NCBI RefSeq assembly: GCF_039729195.1
Contig: NZ_CP155796.1
Location: 4,960,001 to 5,024,000, forward strand
Direction of reading: 5' to 3'
Length of the DNA: 64,000 nucleotides
DNA from: Mycobacterium sp. DL
GTDB lineage: Bacteria > Actinomycetota > Actinomycetes > Mycobacteriales > Mycobacteriaceae
The notes under the pieces are model-generated. The model was given only the letters and a program-made list of their open reading frames with translations. It searched no databases and was not told the DNA's origin. Each line of letters begins with the position of its first letter. Position 1 is the first letter of the stretch. Below, piece by piece: positions 9,085 through 19,375 of the stretch. The position numbers and the translations under genes were made by a program.

Positions 9085-9876
9085 GTGGACCTCATTCCGC
9101 GGCGTCTCAAGGAGCCGATGTACCGGCTCTACGAGCTGCGGCTGCGCCAGGGTCTGACACCCTCCCGGTCGGAGCTGCCCCGTCACATCGCGGTGTTGTG
9201 CGACGGCAACCGGCGCTGGGCCCGCGAGCTGGGGCACGACGACGTCAGCTACGGCTACCGCGTGGGTGCGCACAAGATCGCCGAGATGCTGCGCTGGTGC
9301 CAGGAAGCCGGCATCGAGATGGCGACGGTGTATCTGCTGTCCACCGAGAACCTGCGGCGTGACGCCGACGAGCTGGCCTCGCTCATCGAGATCATCACCG
9401 AGGTCGTCGAGGAGATCTGCGCGCCCGCCAACCAGTGGAGCGTGCGCACCGTCGGCGACCTCGAACTCATCGGCGAGGAACCGGCCAGGAGGTTGCGCGA
9501 CGCGGTGCAGTCGACCGGCGGCAACGGCGGGACGTTCCACGTCAATGTCGCGGTGGGCTACGGCGGACGTCAGGAGATCGTCGACGCCGTCCGTGCCCTG
9601 CTGGCCAAGGAGCTCGCCAACGGGGCCACCGGCGATCGGCTGATCGAAGCGGTCACCGCCGAGGCGATCTCGGAGAACCTGTACACCTCCGGCCAGCCCG
9701 ATCCCGACCTGGTTATCCGCACCTCGGGCGAGCAGCGATTGTCGGGTTTTCTGCTGTGGCAGAGCGCCTATTCGGAGATGTGGTTCACCGAGGCGTACTG
9801 GCCCGAGTTCCGCCGGGTCGACTTCCTGCGCGCCCTGCGTGACTACAGCGCCAGGCATCGACGCTACGGGCGCTAG
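9085..9876 (+). CDS. (2Z,6E)-farnesyl diphosphate synthase (short-chain cis-prenyltransferase)
   Basis: Adds one isopentenyl unit in cis to geranyl diphosphate, the first step towards decaprenyl phosphate, the carrier for mycobacterial wall sugars. 263 residues, very close to Rv1086. The catalytic Asp and adjacent substrate site appear in [12 protein letters not shown] near residue 35, followed by LSTENL and the C-terminal [22 protein letters not shown] 9085 ([11 protein letters not shown]) matches the known N-terminus. Confidence 0.95.
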   Translation: MDLIPRRLKEPMYRLYELRLRQGLTPSRSELPRHIAVLCDGNRRWARELGHDDVSYGYRVGAHKIAEMLRWCQEAGIEMATVYLLSTENLRRDADELASLIEIITEVVEEICAPANQWSVRTVGDLELIGEEPARRLRDAVQSTGGNGGTFHVNVAVGYGGRQEIVDAVRALLAKELANGATGDRLIEAVTAEAISENLYTSGQPDPDLVIRTSGEQRLSGFLLWQSAYSEMWFTEAYWPEFRRVDFLRALRDYSARHRRYGR

Positions 9877-9886
9877 GAAGTCAGCC

Positions 9887-11236
9887 ATGGTCGCCCTGTC
9901 CGCAGTCGTCTTCGCGCTGAGCTGGTGGCTGGGTCTCTATCTGCTGGCCCGCGATCCCCGTAAGCCGGTGCTGGTGCTGGCGTCGATCGGGCTGACCAGC
10001 TTCGCCCTCGTGGTGGCGCTGGATACGGTCCGGCTGGTCAGTGCTTCGGAGTTGCTGAGTCGGATCGAGATCTACCTCGTCGCTTTGCCCGGCATCGCCT
10101 GGTTCGCGGTCCTGCTGGAGCTCTCACGCCCGCGCGACACCTGGCGCAGCAGGGCGAGTGAGGCCGCGTCGGTGGCCTGCGTCGCGGTGGTCGCATTCAC
10201 CGGTGCTGCGATGGCCGGATCAGTGGACGGCCCGCTGCGGCTGGGCCACTGGGTGATGTTCGCCGCGGTGTCGGTCCCGTCGCTGGCGGCGATGGTGCAC
10301 ACGGCGATCCGGCGCACTCAGCCCGGGCCGGTGGTGGGCTTCATCGTGGTGGCGACGTTGTTCTTCGCGCTCGGCAACGCGATCCTGGTGATCCCGCTCG
10401 GGTTGGTGCCCAGCTGGTTGGCGTTGGCGTCCACAGGTTTCGACGTCGCGCTGCTCGGCATCGCGGTGGCGATAGGGGATGCGTTCGACGAGGGCCAGGC
10501 GTTGCGTGGCGACATGCTGCGGTCGTTTGTCGGGACGACCGTGGTGGCCGTCCTCTTCGGCGGCCAACTGCTGATCGGCATGGCTGTCGCGGGCCAGAAC
10601 ACCACATTGGTCGTGCTGCTGTTCACCAGCCTCGCGATCGCCATCGCGATCAACGTGCTCGCCGATCCACTGGCCGGTCTGTTCGACCGGCTCGCGTTCT
10701 CCCGTTCACCGGCGCTGCGCGCCGACCGCGCCGCGCTGCGCAGCACCGAGGCAGCACTGCCGCTGCGGTCCGGCAATCCGTTGGACGGCATGGACGAAGA
10801 GACCTTCGTCCGGGTGACCCGCCGCGCGCTCGGGCACTACGGGGATCTGTCCAAGCTGGTGGCCAGCCCACTGACGGCGCTGCCTGCGATCGACGAGCGA
10901 CTGGCCAGACGCGGCGCGCCGGACCAACCGCTGGAGCGGGCCAACGAACTTCGGGCTCTTCTGGCCGAACGGATCGCGGGCCTCAAACCACGAGACGGCG
11001 GTGACTTCGGCACCACCGAGCAGTGGCGCCATTACAACTCGCTGTACTTCCCCTACGTCGTCGGTGTCCGGGCCTACGCCCAGAACGCCACGGCGGCGGG
11101 CCTGGACCCGGTCGCCCGCCAGGCCTGGCACTGGCTGGTCGCCGAGGTGCCGCAGCGGTCGTTGCACAACTGGCAGAACGCGGCAGCGCGGGTGATCGCC
11201 ACCGACCTGCGGAGCAGCTTCGCGCCCGTCCGCTGA
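9887..11236 (+). CDS. Polytopic membrane protein of unknown function
   Basis: 449 residues. The first 260 hold about eight predicted membrane helices (for example ALSAVVFALSWWLGLYLLA and LVVLLFTSLAIAIAINVLA), arranged like the 7TM sensor regions of some kinases. The C-terminal 190 residues are soluble and contain no kinase or cyclase motif that I can see. ATG 9887-9889 has AGGAAG 6 nt upstream; an earlier GTG at 9839 would overlap the prenyl synthase. The gene is followed by a palindromic repeat. I do not recognise it. Confidence 0.75.
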   Translation: MVALSAVVFALSWWLGLYLLARDPRKPVLVLASIGLTSFALVVALDTVRLVSASELLSRIEIYLVALPGIAWFAVLLELSRPRDTWRSRASEAASVACVAVVAFTGAAMAGSVDGPLRLGHWVMFAAVSVPSLAAMVHTAIRRTQPGPVVGFIVVATLFFALGNAILVIPLGLVPSWLALASTGFDVALLGIAVAIGDAFDEGQALRGDMLRSFVGTTVVAVLFGGQLLIGMAVAGQNTTLVVLLFTSLAIAIAINVLADPLAGLFDRLAFSRSPALRADRAALRSTEAALPLRSGNPLDGMDEETFVRVTRRALGHYGDLSKLVASPLTALPAIDERLARRGAPDQPLERANELRALLAERIAGLKPRDGGDFGTTEQWRHYNSLYFPYVVGVRAYAQNATAAGLDPVARQAWHWLVAEVPQRSLHNWQNAAARVIATDLRSSFAPVR

Positions 11237-11300
11237 CGCCGGAATTGCGTTCCAGCAGGCCTGCACTCGATCTCTTGCGTGCCGGAATGCAATTCCGGCG
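11237..11300. repeat. Palindromic repeat element, copy 1
   Basis: Arms CGCCGGAATTGCGTTCC (11237-11253) and GGAATGCAATTCCGGCG (11284-11300) pair with one mismatch; the loop starts with AGCAGGCCTG. The second copy at 18516-18578 shares arms and part of the loop. It begins on the base after a stop codon. It has no U-tract, so either a factor-assisted terminator-like hairpin or a REP/MITE-type element. Confidence 0.75.
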
Positions 11301-11381
11301 AGCAGGTCCTGACCTGCGGTTGGCAGTAGTTGGCAGCATTCGGTGTCGAGCTGGCAGTGAGTTCTGCGCACCGTAGGTGAC

Positions 11382-11807
11382 ATGACCGCCATCACCACCG
11401 GCACCGTCGCCGCGAGAGCCGCCACGGCCGGAACCGAATCGCAACTGCTGCGCTTCGCGCTGCGTGCCGACGCCACCCTGTGCGCGGGCGTCGGACTGTT
11501 CGTCGCCATGGCCGCCGACCCGCTCGCGCGGCTGTCCGGGTTGTCGCCGACCGCCGAGTGGGCGTTCGGCGCGGCACTGGTCGCCTACGGCGCACTGCTC
11601 TATCTGAGTGCCCGTGTCGCCGACGTGCGTCTCGTCGGCGTGGGGGTCCTCGCCGGCAACATCGTGTTCGCCGTCGCGACCACGGTTGTCCTCGCCGCGG
11701 GTTGGCTGCCGCTGACCGGATTCGGCGTTGCGGTGACGGTGGCGTTCACCGCCGTCACCCTGGGCTTCGCCGCCCTGCAGTACCTCGGGATCCGCCGTCT
11801 GGTGTGA
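11382..11807 (+). CDS. Small four-helix membrane protein, paralog A
   Basis: 141 residues with four predicted membrane helices after a 20-residue leader. Shares with the following gene the start pattern LLRFALRADATL and the end pattern ALQYLGIRRLV, so the two are tandem paralogs. No functional domain recognised. The 145 bp upstream hold the palindromic repeat and little else. Confidence 0.75.
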   Translation: MTAITTGTVAARAATAGTESQLLRFALRADATLCAGVGLFVAMAADPLARLSGLSPTAEWAFGAALVAYGALLYLSARVADVRLVGVGVLAGNIVFAVATTVVLAAGWLPLTGFGVAVTVAFTAVTLGFAALQYLGIRRLV

Positions 11808-11907
11808 GCCCTTCATGGGTTGGGCCCGGAGTCGCCGTCGTAAGAGGTTGCGGCGTCGACTCCGGGACCGGCCACCTCCGAATAACCCCTCGAGAAAGGA
11901 ATCACCC

Positions 11908-12321
11908 ATGACCGCCACCATCTCTCCCCGACTCAACGAGGCGACCGACTCGCTGTTGCGATTCGCCATGCGAGCCGACGCCGTCCTGAGCGGGCTGACC
12001 GGTGTTGCGCTGCTGGCCTTCGCCCCTCAGGTCGCCGAGATCTCGGGCACCACCCCTGTCATCGAGTACGCGACCGGCGGGTTCTTCGTGGTCTTCGCCG
12101 CGGCTGTGCTGGTTCTTGCCGCACGCCCGGCGATCCGCACGTCAGGTCTGGTGTTGGCGATCGGCAACGCGCTGTTCAGCGTCGCCACCGTGGCCGTCGT
12201 CCTGTCCGGGGTGTGGCCGCTGACCACCACCGGTGTAGTCCTGGTGCTCGGTACCGGGGTGTACACGCTGGTGATGGCCGAGTTGCAGTACCAGGGCGTG
12301 CGCCGCATCCCGAAGGCGTGA
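11908..12321 (+). CDS. Small four-helix membrane protein, paralog B
   Basis: 137 residues, four predicted membrane helices. LLRFAMRADAVLSG near the start and ELQYQGVRRIPKA at the end match paralog A. ATG 11908 is preceded by GAAAGGA at proper spacing. Only 100 bp separates the paralogs, so duplication in place is likely. Function unknown. Confidence 0.78.
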   Translation: MTATISPRLNEATDSLLRFAMRADAVLSGLTGVALLAFAPQVAEISGTTPVIEYATGGFFVVFAAAVLVLAARPAIRTSGLVLAIGNALFSVATVAVVLSGVWPLTTTGVVLVLGTGVYTLVMAELQYQGVRRIPKA

Positions 12322-12375
12322 CCATCGGGGAGCCACCTGTGCACGAAACACGTGCCACAGGTGGCCCTTCGGCGT

Positions 12376-13314
12376 TCACAGCTTCCGCAGGCGCAGCCGG
12401 TTGATCGAATGATCGGCGTCCTTGCGCAGCACGAGCGTGGCACGCGGCCTGGTCGGCAGGATGTTGTCGATCAGGTTCGGCCGATTGATCGAATGCCAGA
12501 TGTCGCGGGCGGCGAAGACGGCCTGCTCGTCGGTCAGCGTCGAGTAGTGGTGGAAATGCGAGGCCGGATCGGCGAAGGCGCCGTCGCGCATCGACAGGAA
12601 CCTTGAGATGTACCAGCCCTCGATGTCCTCGATGCGCGCGTCGACGTACACCGAGAAATCGAACAGGTCGGAGACCATCAGGGCCGGGCCGGTCTGCAGC
12701 ACGTTGAGGCCCTCGAGAATGAGGATGTCAGGGTGCTGGATGATCTGCTTCTCGCCGTGCACGATGTCGTAGAGCAGGTGTGAGTACACCGGCGCGCACA
12801 CCGTGTCAGAACCCGCCTTCACCGCGGTGACGAAACGCATCAGACCTCTGCGGTCGTAACTCTCGGGAAAACCTTTGCGGTGCATCAGGTTCCGCCGGTT
12901 GAGTTCGGCGTTGGGATAGAGGAAGCCGTCGGTGGTGACGAGATCGACGCGAGGGTGGTGCTCCCATCGCGCCAGTAGCGCCTGCAGCACACGGGCGGTG
13001 GTCGACTTGCCGACTGCCACGCTGCCGGCGACTCCGATGACAAACGGCACCGGCCGGTCCGGGTTCTGTTGTGGCTCACCGAGGAAGTCCGCGGTCGTGG
13101 CGAACAGCGCCTGACGAGCGGCGACCTGGAGATGGATCAGCCGGGCCAGTGGCAGGTAGACCTCTTCGACCTCGAGCAGGTCGATCTTCTCGCCCAGACC
13201 CCGCAGCCGGACTAGCTCGTCCTCGGTCAGTTTCAGCGGCGTCGACATTCGAAGTGCACGCCACTGACTTCGGTCGAACTCCACGTAGGGGCTGGGTTCG
13301 CTCAGCCGCGCCAT
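12376..13314 (-). CDS. coaA: Pantothenate kinase, type I
   Basis: ATP-dependent phosphorylation of pantothenate, the committed step of coenzyme A synthesis. 312 residues, same length as M. tuberculosis CoaA. P-loop [12 protein letters not shown] at 94-105; [12 protein letters not shown] and the invariant HFHHY are present. ATG 13312-13314 gives [15 protein letters not shown], the known N-terminus. Its start lies 32 bp from the divergent DUF885 gene. Confidence 0.97.
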   Translation of the reverse strand: MARLSEPSPYVEFDRSQWRALRMSTPLKLTEDELVRLRGLGEKIDLLEVEEVYLPLARLIHLQVAARQALFATTADFLGEPQQNPDRPVPFVIGVAGSVAVGKSTTARVLQALLARWEHHPRVDLVTTDGFLYPNAELNRRNLMHRKGFPESYDRRGLMRFVTAVKAGSDTVCAPVYSHLLYDIVHGEKQIIQHPDILILEGLNVLQTGPALMVSDLFDFSVYVDARIEDIEGWYISRFLSMRDGAFADPASHFHHYSTLTDEQAVFAARDIWHSINRPNLIDNILPTRPRATLVLRKDADHSINRLRLRKL

Positions 13315-13345
13315 GGGCACAGTCTTGCAGTTAGCGTATGGAGCC

Positions 13346-14554
13346 ATGGACCTAGGTCGGGATTCAAGCACCCTGATCCGCGAATACCTGATGCTCGGAC
13401 TGCGCTTCGACAGAGTCGAGGAAGGTTACGTCGACTCGTTCACCGGCGACCCCGCGCTCAAGCGCGCCGTCGCTGCCGAGCCGCAGCCCGACCCCGCGGA
13501 TCTGGCCCGTCAAGCCGGGCGACTGCTCGCCGAGCTACCGGCGGGGCTCGACGAGGCGCGCGCCGCCTTCGTCGGTGCGCACCTGCGGGCGCTGGCCTGC
13601 GCGGGCCGTAAGTTCGCCGGTGAAGAGGTCGGGTTCGTCGACGAGGTCGAGGCCTATTTCGACGTCACGATCACCAAGGGTGATCCCGAGCGGTACCGCG
13701 CTGCGCACCTCGAGCTGGACGAGGCACTCGGCGGTTCCGGCCCGCTCACCGAGCGCATGCAGAACCACCGCGCGTCGGAGCAGGTCCCGCCGGCCCGCCT
13801 CGAGGAGTGCATCCACGCGTTCTCCAGCGCCCTGCGCGACCGCGTCCGCGCGACGTTCCCGCTGTCGGCCAGGGAGACCGTCACCTACGAGGTCGTCACC
13901 GACAAGCCGTGGTCCGGGTTCAACTACTACCTCGGCGACTACCAGTCCACGGTCGCCGTCAACGCCGACCTCAAACAGCAGATGTCGAACCTGCCCCGTT
14001 TGGTGGCCCACGAGTCCTATCCGGGACACCACACCGAGCACTGCCGCAAGGAAGCGGGCCTCGTCGAGGGCAAGGGGCAGGCCGAGCAGACGATCTTCCT
14101 GGTCAACACCCCGCAATGCCTGATGGCGGAGGGGCTTGCCGATCTGGCGCTGTATGCAGCGGTTGGCCCCGGTTGGGGCACCTGGGCGACCGACATCTAC
14201 GCCGACCTGGGACTGCGGTTCGACGGTGCGCGCTCCGAGACGGTGTCGGAGGCGACGGCCGCGCTGGCCGACGTCCGCCAGGACGCCGCGCTGATGCTGC
14301 ACGACGAGCACCGCGACGTCGACGACGTGGTCGACTACCTCAAACGCTGGCTGCTGGTCGACGACGAGCGGGCCCGGCAGATGCTGCGCTTCCTGTCGTC
14401 GCCGCTGTGGCGCGCTTACACCAGCACCTACGTGGAGGGTTATCGGCTGCTGCGGGGCTGGTTGGACGCCCGCCCCGACAACGTGGGCCTGACCGAACGA
14501 TTCGGCACCCTGCTCGACGAGCCACTGATTCCGTCATCGCTGCGTACTGCCTGA
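13346..14554 (+). CDS. DUF885 family putative zinc metallopeptidase
   Basis: 402 residues. The family hallmark [11 protein letters not shown] lies at 222-232 and supplies probable zinc ligands, with the downstream glutamate in [16 protein letters not shown]. The M. tuberculosis order has PE_PGRS genes near this point, so this is a difference. DUF885 proteins are probably carboxypeptidase-like, but substrates are unknown. ATG 13346 is the first start that keeps the conserved [12 protein letters not shown]. Confidence 0.82.
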   Translation: MDLGRDSSTLIREYLMLGLRFDRVEEGYVDSFTGDPALKRAVAAEPQPDPADLARQAGRLLAELPAGLDEARAAFVGAHLRALACAGRKFAGEEVGFVDEVEAYFDVTITKGDPERYRAAHLELDEALGGSGPLTERMQNHRASEQVPPARLEECIHAFSSALRDRVRATFPLSARETVTYEVVTDKPWSGFNYYLGDYQSTVAVNADLKQQMSNLPRLVAHESYPGHHTEHCRKEAGLVEGKGQAEQTIFLVNTPQCLMAEGLADLALYAAVGPGWGTWATDIYADLGLRFDGARSETVSEATAALADVRQDAALMLHDEHRDVDDVVDYLKRWLLVDDERARQMLRFLSSPLWRAYTSTYVEGYRLLRGWLDARPDNVGLTERFGTLLDEPLIPSSLRTA

Positions 14555-14609
14555 GGGCCGCGCGGACTAGGGGTGGGGGAGGCGCACCGTCCCGACTACT
14601 CTGAACCCC

Positions 14610-16094
14610 ATGACTCTCGATTCTGGGATCTCCGTGACCCGCTCTACTCCCGCCCTGGGCGCCGAGTACGCCGAGACCGCGAGTGAGGCCTACCGGGCCG
14701 CGCTGCAGGTGATCGAGAGCGTCGAGCCGCGGATCGCCGCTGCCACCCGCAAAGAGCTTGCCGATCAACGGGATTCACTCAAGCTGATCGCCAGCGAGAA
14801 CTACGCATCGCCCGCGGTGCTGTTGACCATGGGCACCTGGTTCTCCGACAAGTACGCCGAGGGCACCATCGGGCACCGGTTCTACGCGGCCTGCCAGAAC
14901 GTCGACACCGTCGAGGCGCTGGCCGCCGAGCATGCCCGCGAGCTGTTCGGCGCCCCGTACGCCTACGTGCAGCCGCACTCCGGCATCGACGCCAACCTCG
15001 TCGCCTACTGGGCCATTCTCGCCACCCGCGTCGAGACCCCCGGCCTTGCCGAGTTCGGCGCGAAGCACGTCAACGACCTGTCCGAGGCCGACTGGGAGAC
15101 GCTGCGCGGCAAGCTCGGCAACCAGCGGCTGCTGGGGATGTCGCTGGACACCGGCGGCCACCTCACCCACGGCTTCCGGCCCAACATCTCCGGCAAGATG
15201 TTCCACCAGCGCCAGTACGGCACCGACCCGGAAACCGGGCTTCTGGACTACGACGTGATAGCGGCCGCGGCCCGCGAGTTCAAGCCGCTGGTGCTCGTCG
15301 CCGGCTACTCCGCCTACCCGCGCCGGGTGAACTTCGCCAAGATGCGCGAGATCGCCGACGAGGTGGGCGCGACGCTGATGGTCGACATGGCGCACTTCGC
15401 CGGTCTGGTCGCGGGCAAGGTGTTCACCGGCGACGAGGACCCGGTGCCCCATGCGCACGTCACCACCACCACCACCCACAAGTCGCTGCGCGGACCCCGC
15501 GGCGGGTTGATCCTGGCCACCGAGGAATTCGCCCCCGCGGTCGACAAGGGCTGCCCGATGGTGCTCGGCGGCCCGCTGTCGCACGTGATGGCCGCCAAGG
15601 CCGTCGCGCTCGCCGAGGCGCGCCAGCCGGCATTCCAGGACTACGCCCAGCGCATCGCCGACAATGCCAAGGCGCTCGCCGAGGGTTTCCTCACCCGCGG
15701 CGCCCGCCTGGTCACCGGCGGCACCGACAACCACATCGTGCTGTTGGACGTGACCTCGTTCGGGCTCACCGGACGTCAGGCGGAGTCGGCGCTGCTGGAC
15801 GCGGGGATCGTCACCAACCGCAACGCGATCCCCGCCGACCCCAACGGCGCCTGGTACACCAGCGGTATCCGCTTCGGCACGCCGGCGCTGACCACCCGCG
15901 GCTTCGGGGGCGACGATTTCGACCGTGTCGCCGACCTGGTGGTCGAGGTGCTCCAGAACACCCAACCGACGGCGGCCTCGAACGGTCCGTCGAAGGCCAA
16001 GTACGTCCTGGCCGACGGCACAGCCGAACGGGTGCACGCCGCGTCGGCCGAACTTCTGGCCGCCAATCCGCTGTATCCGGGCTTGACTCTGTAG
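14610..16094 (+). CDS. glyA: Serine hydroxymethyltransferase, long form
   Basis: PLP enzyme converting serine and tetrahydrofolate to glycine and 5,10-methylene-THF. 494 residues against about 426 for the usual mycobacterial enzyme. The PLP lysine is Lys291 in [14 protein letters not shown]; substrate residues in LIASENY and VDMAHFAGL are kept. Extra segments and phrases such as [16 protein letters not shown] and [15 protein letters not shown] resemble the long chlamydial type (about 497 aa) more than M. tuberculosis GlyA. It sits where Rv1093 would be expected. Confidence 0.93.
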   Translation: MTLDSGISVTRSTPALGAEYAETASEAYRAALQVIESVEPRIAAATRKELADQRDSLKLIASENYASPAVLLTMGTWFSDKYAEGTIGHRFYAACQNVDTVEALAAEHARELFGAPYAYVQPHSGIDANLVAYWAILATRVETPGLAEFGAKHVNDLSEADWETLRGKLGNQRLLGMSLDTGGHLTHGFRPNISGKMFHQRQYGTDPETGLLDYDVIAAAAREFKPLVLVAGYSAYPRRVNFAKMREIADEVGATLMVDMAHFAGLVAGKVFTGDEDPVPHAHVTTTTTHKSLRGPRGGLILATEEFAPAVDKGCPMVLGGPLSHVMAAKAVALAEARQPAFQDYAQRIADNAKALAEGFLTRGARLVTGGTDNHIVLLDVTSFGLTGRQAESALLDAGIVTNRNAIPADPNGAWYTSGIRFGTPALTTRGFGGDDFDRVADLVVEVLQNTQPTAASNGPSKAKYVLADGTAERVHAASAELLAANPLYPGLTL

Positions 16095-16155
16095 CCCGAC
16101 GACACTCCGGAACCCGATTTCGAGGAACATGTGAATTCGGGTTACAGTTACTTTT

Positions 16156-16983
16156 ATGGCACAGAGACCTGTCCCTAACGCGCTGATCACCGAGCTCGAG
16201 CCGGTCGTCATGCAGGAGCTGCGGCGCCACCTCGACTCCGAGGATCTCTGGTACGCCCACGACTACGTGCCCTTCGACCAGGGTGAGAACTTCGCGTTCC
16301 TGGGCGGCAAGGACTGGGACCCGTCGGAGGTGACGCTGCCCAAGCACATCACCGACGCTCTCGAGATCCTGCTGATCACCAAGGACAACCTGGCCGGCTA
16401 TCACCGCGAGCTCGTCGAGCACTTCATCCTCGAGGCCAAGTGGGGCCGCTGGCTGGGCCGCTGGACCGCCGAAGAGCACCTCCACGCCATCGCGTTGCGC
16501 AACTACCTGGTGGTCACCCGTGAGGTCGACCCCGTGGCCAACGAGGACGTCCGCGTCGAGCATGTGGTGCAGGGCTACCGCGCCGACACCTACAGCCAGC
16601 TGGAGACGCTGGCGTTCATGGCGTTCTTCGAGCGCGCCCACGCGGTGTACTGCCGCAATCTGGCTGCGCAGACCGAGGACCCGACGCTCGCGGAGATGAT
16701 CGGCCGCATCGCCAAGGACGAGGAACGCCACGAGGACTTCTTCGCCAAGCTCGTCAGCCACTGTCTGGTCTCCTCGCGGGACGAGACCGTCGACGCCATC
16801 AAGCGCCGCGCCGCCGAACTCGACGTCGTCGGCGGTGACATCGTCGCCTACCGCGACAAGGTGGCCAACGTCGCCGAGGCAGGCATCTTCGATCGGGCGC
16901 AGCTGCGTCAGGTCATCTCCGATCGCATCACCGCGTGGGGGCTGGCCGACGAGCCGACGCTGGCTCAGTTCATCAGCTCTTAA
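16156..16983 (+). CDS. desA2: Acyl-ACP desaturase-like protein DesA2
   Basis: 275 residues, same length as M. tuberculosis DesA2. Ferritin-like di-iron fold; glutamate/histidine ligand regions are visible as TAEEHLHAIALRNYL and KDEERHEDFFAKLV. In M. tuberculosis DesA2 is needed for mycolic-acid synthesis but is an atypical desaturase. The start ATG lies about 20 bp after an AT-rich TACAGT stretch. Between glyA and phoH2 as in Rv1093-Rv1095. Confidence 0.95.
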   Translation: MAQRPVPNALITELEPVVMQELRRHLDSEDLWYAHDYVPFDQGENFAFLGGKDWDPSEVTLPKHITDALEILLITKDNLAGYHRELVEHFILEAKWGRWLGRWTAEEHLHAIALRNYLVVTREVDPVANEDVRVEHVVQGYRADTYSQLETLAFMAFFERAHAVYCRNLAAQTEDPTLAEMIGRIAKDEERHEDFFAKLVSHCLVSSRDETVDAIKRRAAELDVVGGDIVAYRDKVANVAEAGIFDRAQLRQVISDRITAWGLADEPTLAQFISS

Positions 16984-17052
16984 CCCGCGGGCCTCTTCGG
17001 CACGGCGCGCCTGCGCGGCGCGAAAGCCGCACTCGGAGTAGCGTCGTCCGTG

Positions 17053-17193
17053 ATGGCTAGCGACATGCTCTGCTATCCGGGCGGTCCCGATGATCTCGAT
17101 CATGAAGGACCGGCCCCGGTCCTAGAGACCGCTGTGTGTCCACCGAGATGTTCGTGTGGGGCCGCGCGGGCTCGAGGAGCGCTACGTGACTGA
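17053..17193 (+). CDS. Small ORF overlapping phoH2, candidate PhoAT
   Basis: 46 codons, [19 protein letters not shown]... ending in a Cys-rich stretch VCPPRCSCG. Its stop overlaps the phoH2 start by 8 bp, which would couple translation. In mycobacteria phoH2 is reported to have a short upstream partner, phoAT; position and overlap fit, but I cannot confirm homology. No clear ribosome site; GTG 17050 is an alternative start. Confidence 0.4.
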   Translation: MASDMLCYPGGPDDLDHEGPAPVLETAVCPPRCSCGAARARGALRD

Positions 17194-18499
17194 ATCGCTC
17201 GTCCGGACCTACGTGCTCGACACCTCCGTGCTGCTGTCCGATCCCTGGGCCTGCACACGGTTCGCCGAACACGAGGTGGTAGTTCCGTTGGTGGTCATCA
17301 GCGAACTGGAAGCCAAGCGGCATCATCATGAGCTCGGCTGGTTCGCTCGTCAGGCACTGCGGATGTTCGATGATCTCCGGCTCGAACACGGGCGGCTGGA
17401 CCAGCCGATTCCGGTCGGCGATCACGGCGGCACACTGCACATCGAGCTCAACCACAGTGATCCGTCGGTGTTGCCCGCGGGCTTCCGCACCGACAGCAAC
17501 GACTCGCGGATTCTGACCTGCGCGGCCAATCTGGCCGCGGAAGGCAAGCGAGTCACGTTGGTGACCAAGGACATTCCGCTGCGCGTGAAGGCCGGCGCCG
17601 TGGGCTTGCCTGCCGACGAATACCACGCACAGGATGTCGTCACGTCGGGATGGACCGGGATGGCGGAGGTCGAGGTCTCCAGCGAGGACATCGACGGCCT
17701 CTTCGCCGATGGTGACATCGACCTCGAGTCCGCGCGCGACCTGCCCTGCCATACCGGGGTCCGGTTGCTGGGCAGCAATTCTCACGCGCTGGGGCGGGTC
17801 AACGCCGACAAGCGGGTGCAACTGGTGCGCGGCGATCGGGAGGTGTTCGGCCTCCGGGGAAGGTCGGCCGAACAGCGGGTCGCACTCGATCTACTGCTCG
17901 ACGAGTCCGTCGGCATCGTGTCACTCGGTGGCAAGGCGGGCACCGGAAAGTCCGCCCTGGCGCTGTGCGCCGGCCTGGAGGCCGTGCTGGAGCGGCGTAC
18001 TCAGCGCAAGGTCGTGGTGTTCCGGCCGTTGTACGCGGTCGGTGGCCAGGAACTCGGCTACCTGCCCGGCAGCGAGAGCGAGAAGATGGGGCCGTGGGCG
18101 CAGGCGGTGTTCGACACGCTCGAGGGCCTCGCGAGCCCGGCGGTCCTCGAGGAGGTGCTCGCGCGCGGCATGCTGGAGGTGCTGCCGCTGACCCACATCC
18201 GGGGACGCTCTCTGCACGACTCGTTCGTGATCGTCGACGAGGCGCAGTCCCTGGAACGCAACGTGCTGCTCACCGTGCTGTCGCGGCTGGGGAGCGGGTC
18301 GCGGGTGGTGCTGACCCACGACGTCGCGCAGCGGGACAATCTGCGCGTCGGCCGCCACGACGGTGTCGCGGCGGTGATCGAGAAGCTCAAGGGTCACCCG
18401 CTCTTTGCGCACATCACCCTGCTGCGCAGCGAGCGTTCGCCGATCGCGGCGTTGGTCACCGAGATGCTCGAGGAGATCAGCCCCGGCGCCCTTCCCTGA
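17186..18499 (+). CDS. phoH2: PhoH2: PIN ribonuclease fused to PhoH RNA helicase/ATPase
   Basis: 437 residues. N-terminal PIN domain (YVLDTSVLL with Asp12; TDSNDSRIL) and C-terminal PhoH ATPase with Walker [14 protein letters not shown] near residue 250 and Walker [10 protein letters not shown]. The family couples 5'-3' unwinding with RNA cleavage. GTG 17186 is preceded by GAGGAG and gives the known [12 protein letters not shown] start. A short ORF overlaps its 5' end and a palindromic repeat begins 17 bp after its stop. Confidence 0.95.
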   Translation: MTESLVRTYVLDTSVLLSDPWACTRFAEHEVVVPLVVISELEAKRHHHELGWFARQALRMFDDLRLEHGRLDQPIPVGDHGGTLHIELNHSDPSVLPAGFRTDSNDSRILTCAANLAAEGKRVTLVTKDIPLRVKAGAVGLPADEYHAQDVVTSGWTGMAEVEVSSEDIDGLFADGDIDLESARDLPCHTGVRLLGSNSHALGRVNADKRVQLVRGDREVFGLRGRSAEQRVALDLLLDESVGIVSLGGKAGTGKSALALCAGLEAVLERRTQRKVVVFRPLYAVGGQELGYLPGSESEKMGPWAQAVFDTLEGLASPAVLEEVLARGMLEVLPLTHIRGRSLHDSFVIVDEAQSLERNVLLTVLSRLGSGSRVVLTHDVAQRDNLRVGRHDGVAAVIEKLKGHPLFAHITLLRSERSPIAALVTEMLEEISPGALP

Positions 18500-18515
18500 T
18501 CTGTGGCGCTGTCAT

Positions 18516-18578
18516 CGCCGGAATTGCATTCCAGCAGGCCTGTTCTCGCTCGTCCACTGCTGGAATGCAATTCCGGCG
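18516..18578. repeat. Palindromic repeat element, copy 2
   Basis: Perfect 21-bp inverted repeat: left arm 18516-18536 beginning CGCCGGAATTGCATTCC, right arm 18558-18578, loop of 21 nt. Arms and the AGCAGGCCTG loop start match copy 1 at 11237-11300. It lies between phoH2 and the deacetylase gene and could also end phoH2 transcription. Confidence 0.8.
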
Positions 18579-18625
18579 TGCACGCGTCGCGCGTCGCACG
18601 CCGCACGGGCCGGTAGGCTTTCGGA

Positions 18626-19351
18626 GTGCGAAACGTCGTGGGCGTCGCTGTCGCTGCAGTGCTCCTCGCCGGTAGCCTGAGCGGCCACGCCCACGCAGAC
18701 ACCGTCGACTGCGCGCAGGTCAAGTGTGTGGCGCTGACCTTCGACGACGGGCCCGGACCGCACACCGACCGGCTACTGCAGATCCTGCAGGCCAACAACG
18801 CCGAGGCGACGTTCTTCCTGATCGGCGACAAGGTCGCGGCAGATCCCGCCGCCGCCAGGCGGATCGCCGACGCCGGCATGGAGATCGGCAACCACACCTG
18901 GCAGCACCCCGACATGACGGCGATCCCACCGCAGGACATACCGTCCCAGTTCAGCAGAGCCACCGAAGCCATCGAGGCCGCCACGGGCAGGCGGCCGACG
19001 CTGGCCCGCACCGGCGGTGGAACCGTCAACGAGACGGTGCTGGCCGAGGCCGGCCGCCAGGGCCTGGCCGACATCAATTGGGACGTGGTCCCTTTCGACT
19101 GGCTTCACGATCCCGACACCGCCCCGACACGGGCACTGCTGATGAGTCAGATCAGACCCGGTTCGGTGGTGGTGCTGCACGACACCTTCGCCTCGACGGT
19201 GGACCTGATGGAGCAGTTCATTCCGGTGCTCACCGGCAACGGCTACCACTTGGTGACCGTCTCCGAGATGCTCGGGCCGCGGGCACCCGGCAGCCTCTAC
19301 GGCAGCCGCGAGAACGGCCCACCGGCCAACGTCCTGGTCGAACCGCAATGA
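18626..19351 (+). CDS. Secreted polysaccharide deacetylase (Rv1096-like)
   Basis: 241 residues with an N-terminal signal peptide (hydrophobic core VVGVAVAAVLLAGSLSG, likely cleavage after AHA near residue 24). NodB domain: TFDDGPGPHTD carries the catalytic base and metal Asp, NHTWQHPD the two metal histidines, LHDTF the catalytic His motif. Family members remove acetyl groups from GlcNAc or MurNAc of peptidoglycan. Start GTG 18626. Confidence 0.92.
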   Translation: MRNVVGVAVAAVLLAGSLSGHAHADTVDCAQVKCVALTFDDGPGPHTDRLLQILQANNAEATFFLIGDKVAADPAAARRIADAGMEIGNHTWQHPDMTAIPPQDIPSQFSRATEAIEAATGRRPTLARTGGGTVNETVLAEAGRQGLADINWDVVPFDWLHDPDTAPTRALLMSQIRPGSVVVLHDTFASTVDLMEQFIPVLTGNGYHLVTVSEMLGPRAPGSLYGSRENGPPANVLVEPQ

Positions 19352-19375
19352 CGGCGGGCGGGCCCAGGCTCGTTC

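Noticed and set aside
11237..11300. Palindromic repeat called as a classical intrinsic terminator
   Set aside because: No U-tract follows either copy, and the loop sequence is conserved between copies, which a simple terminator would not need.
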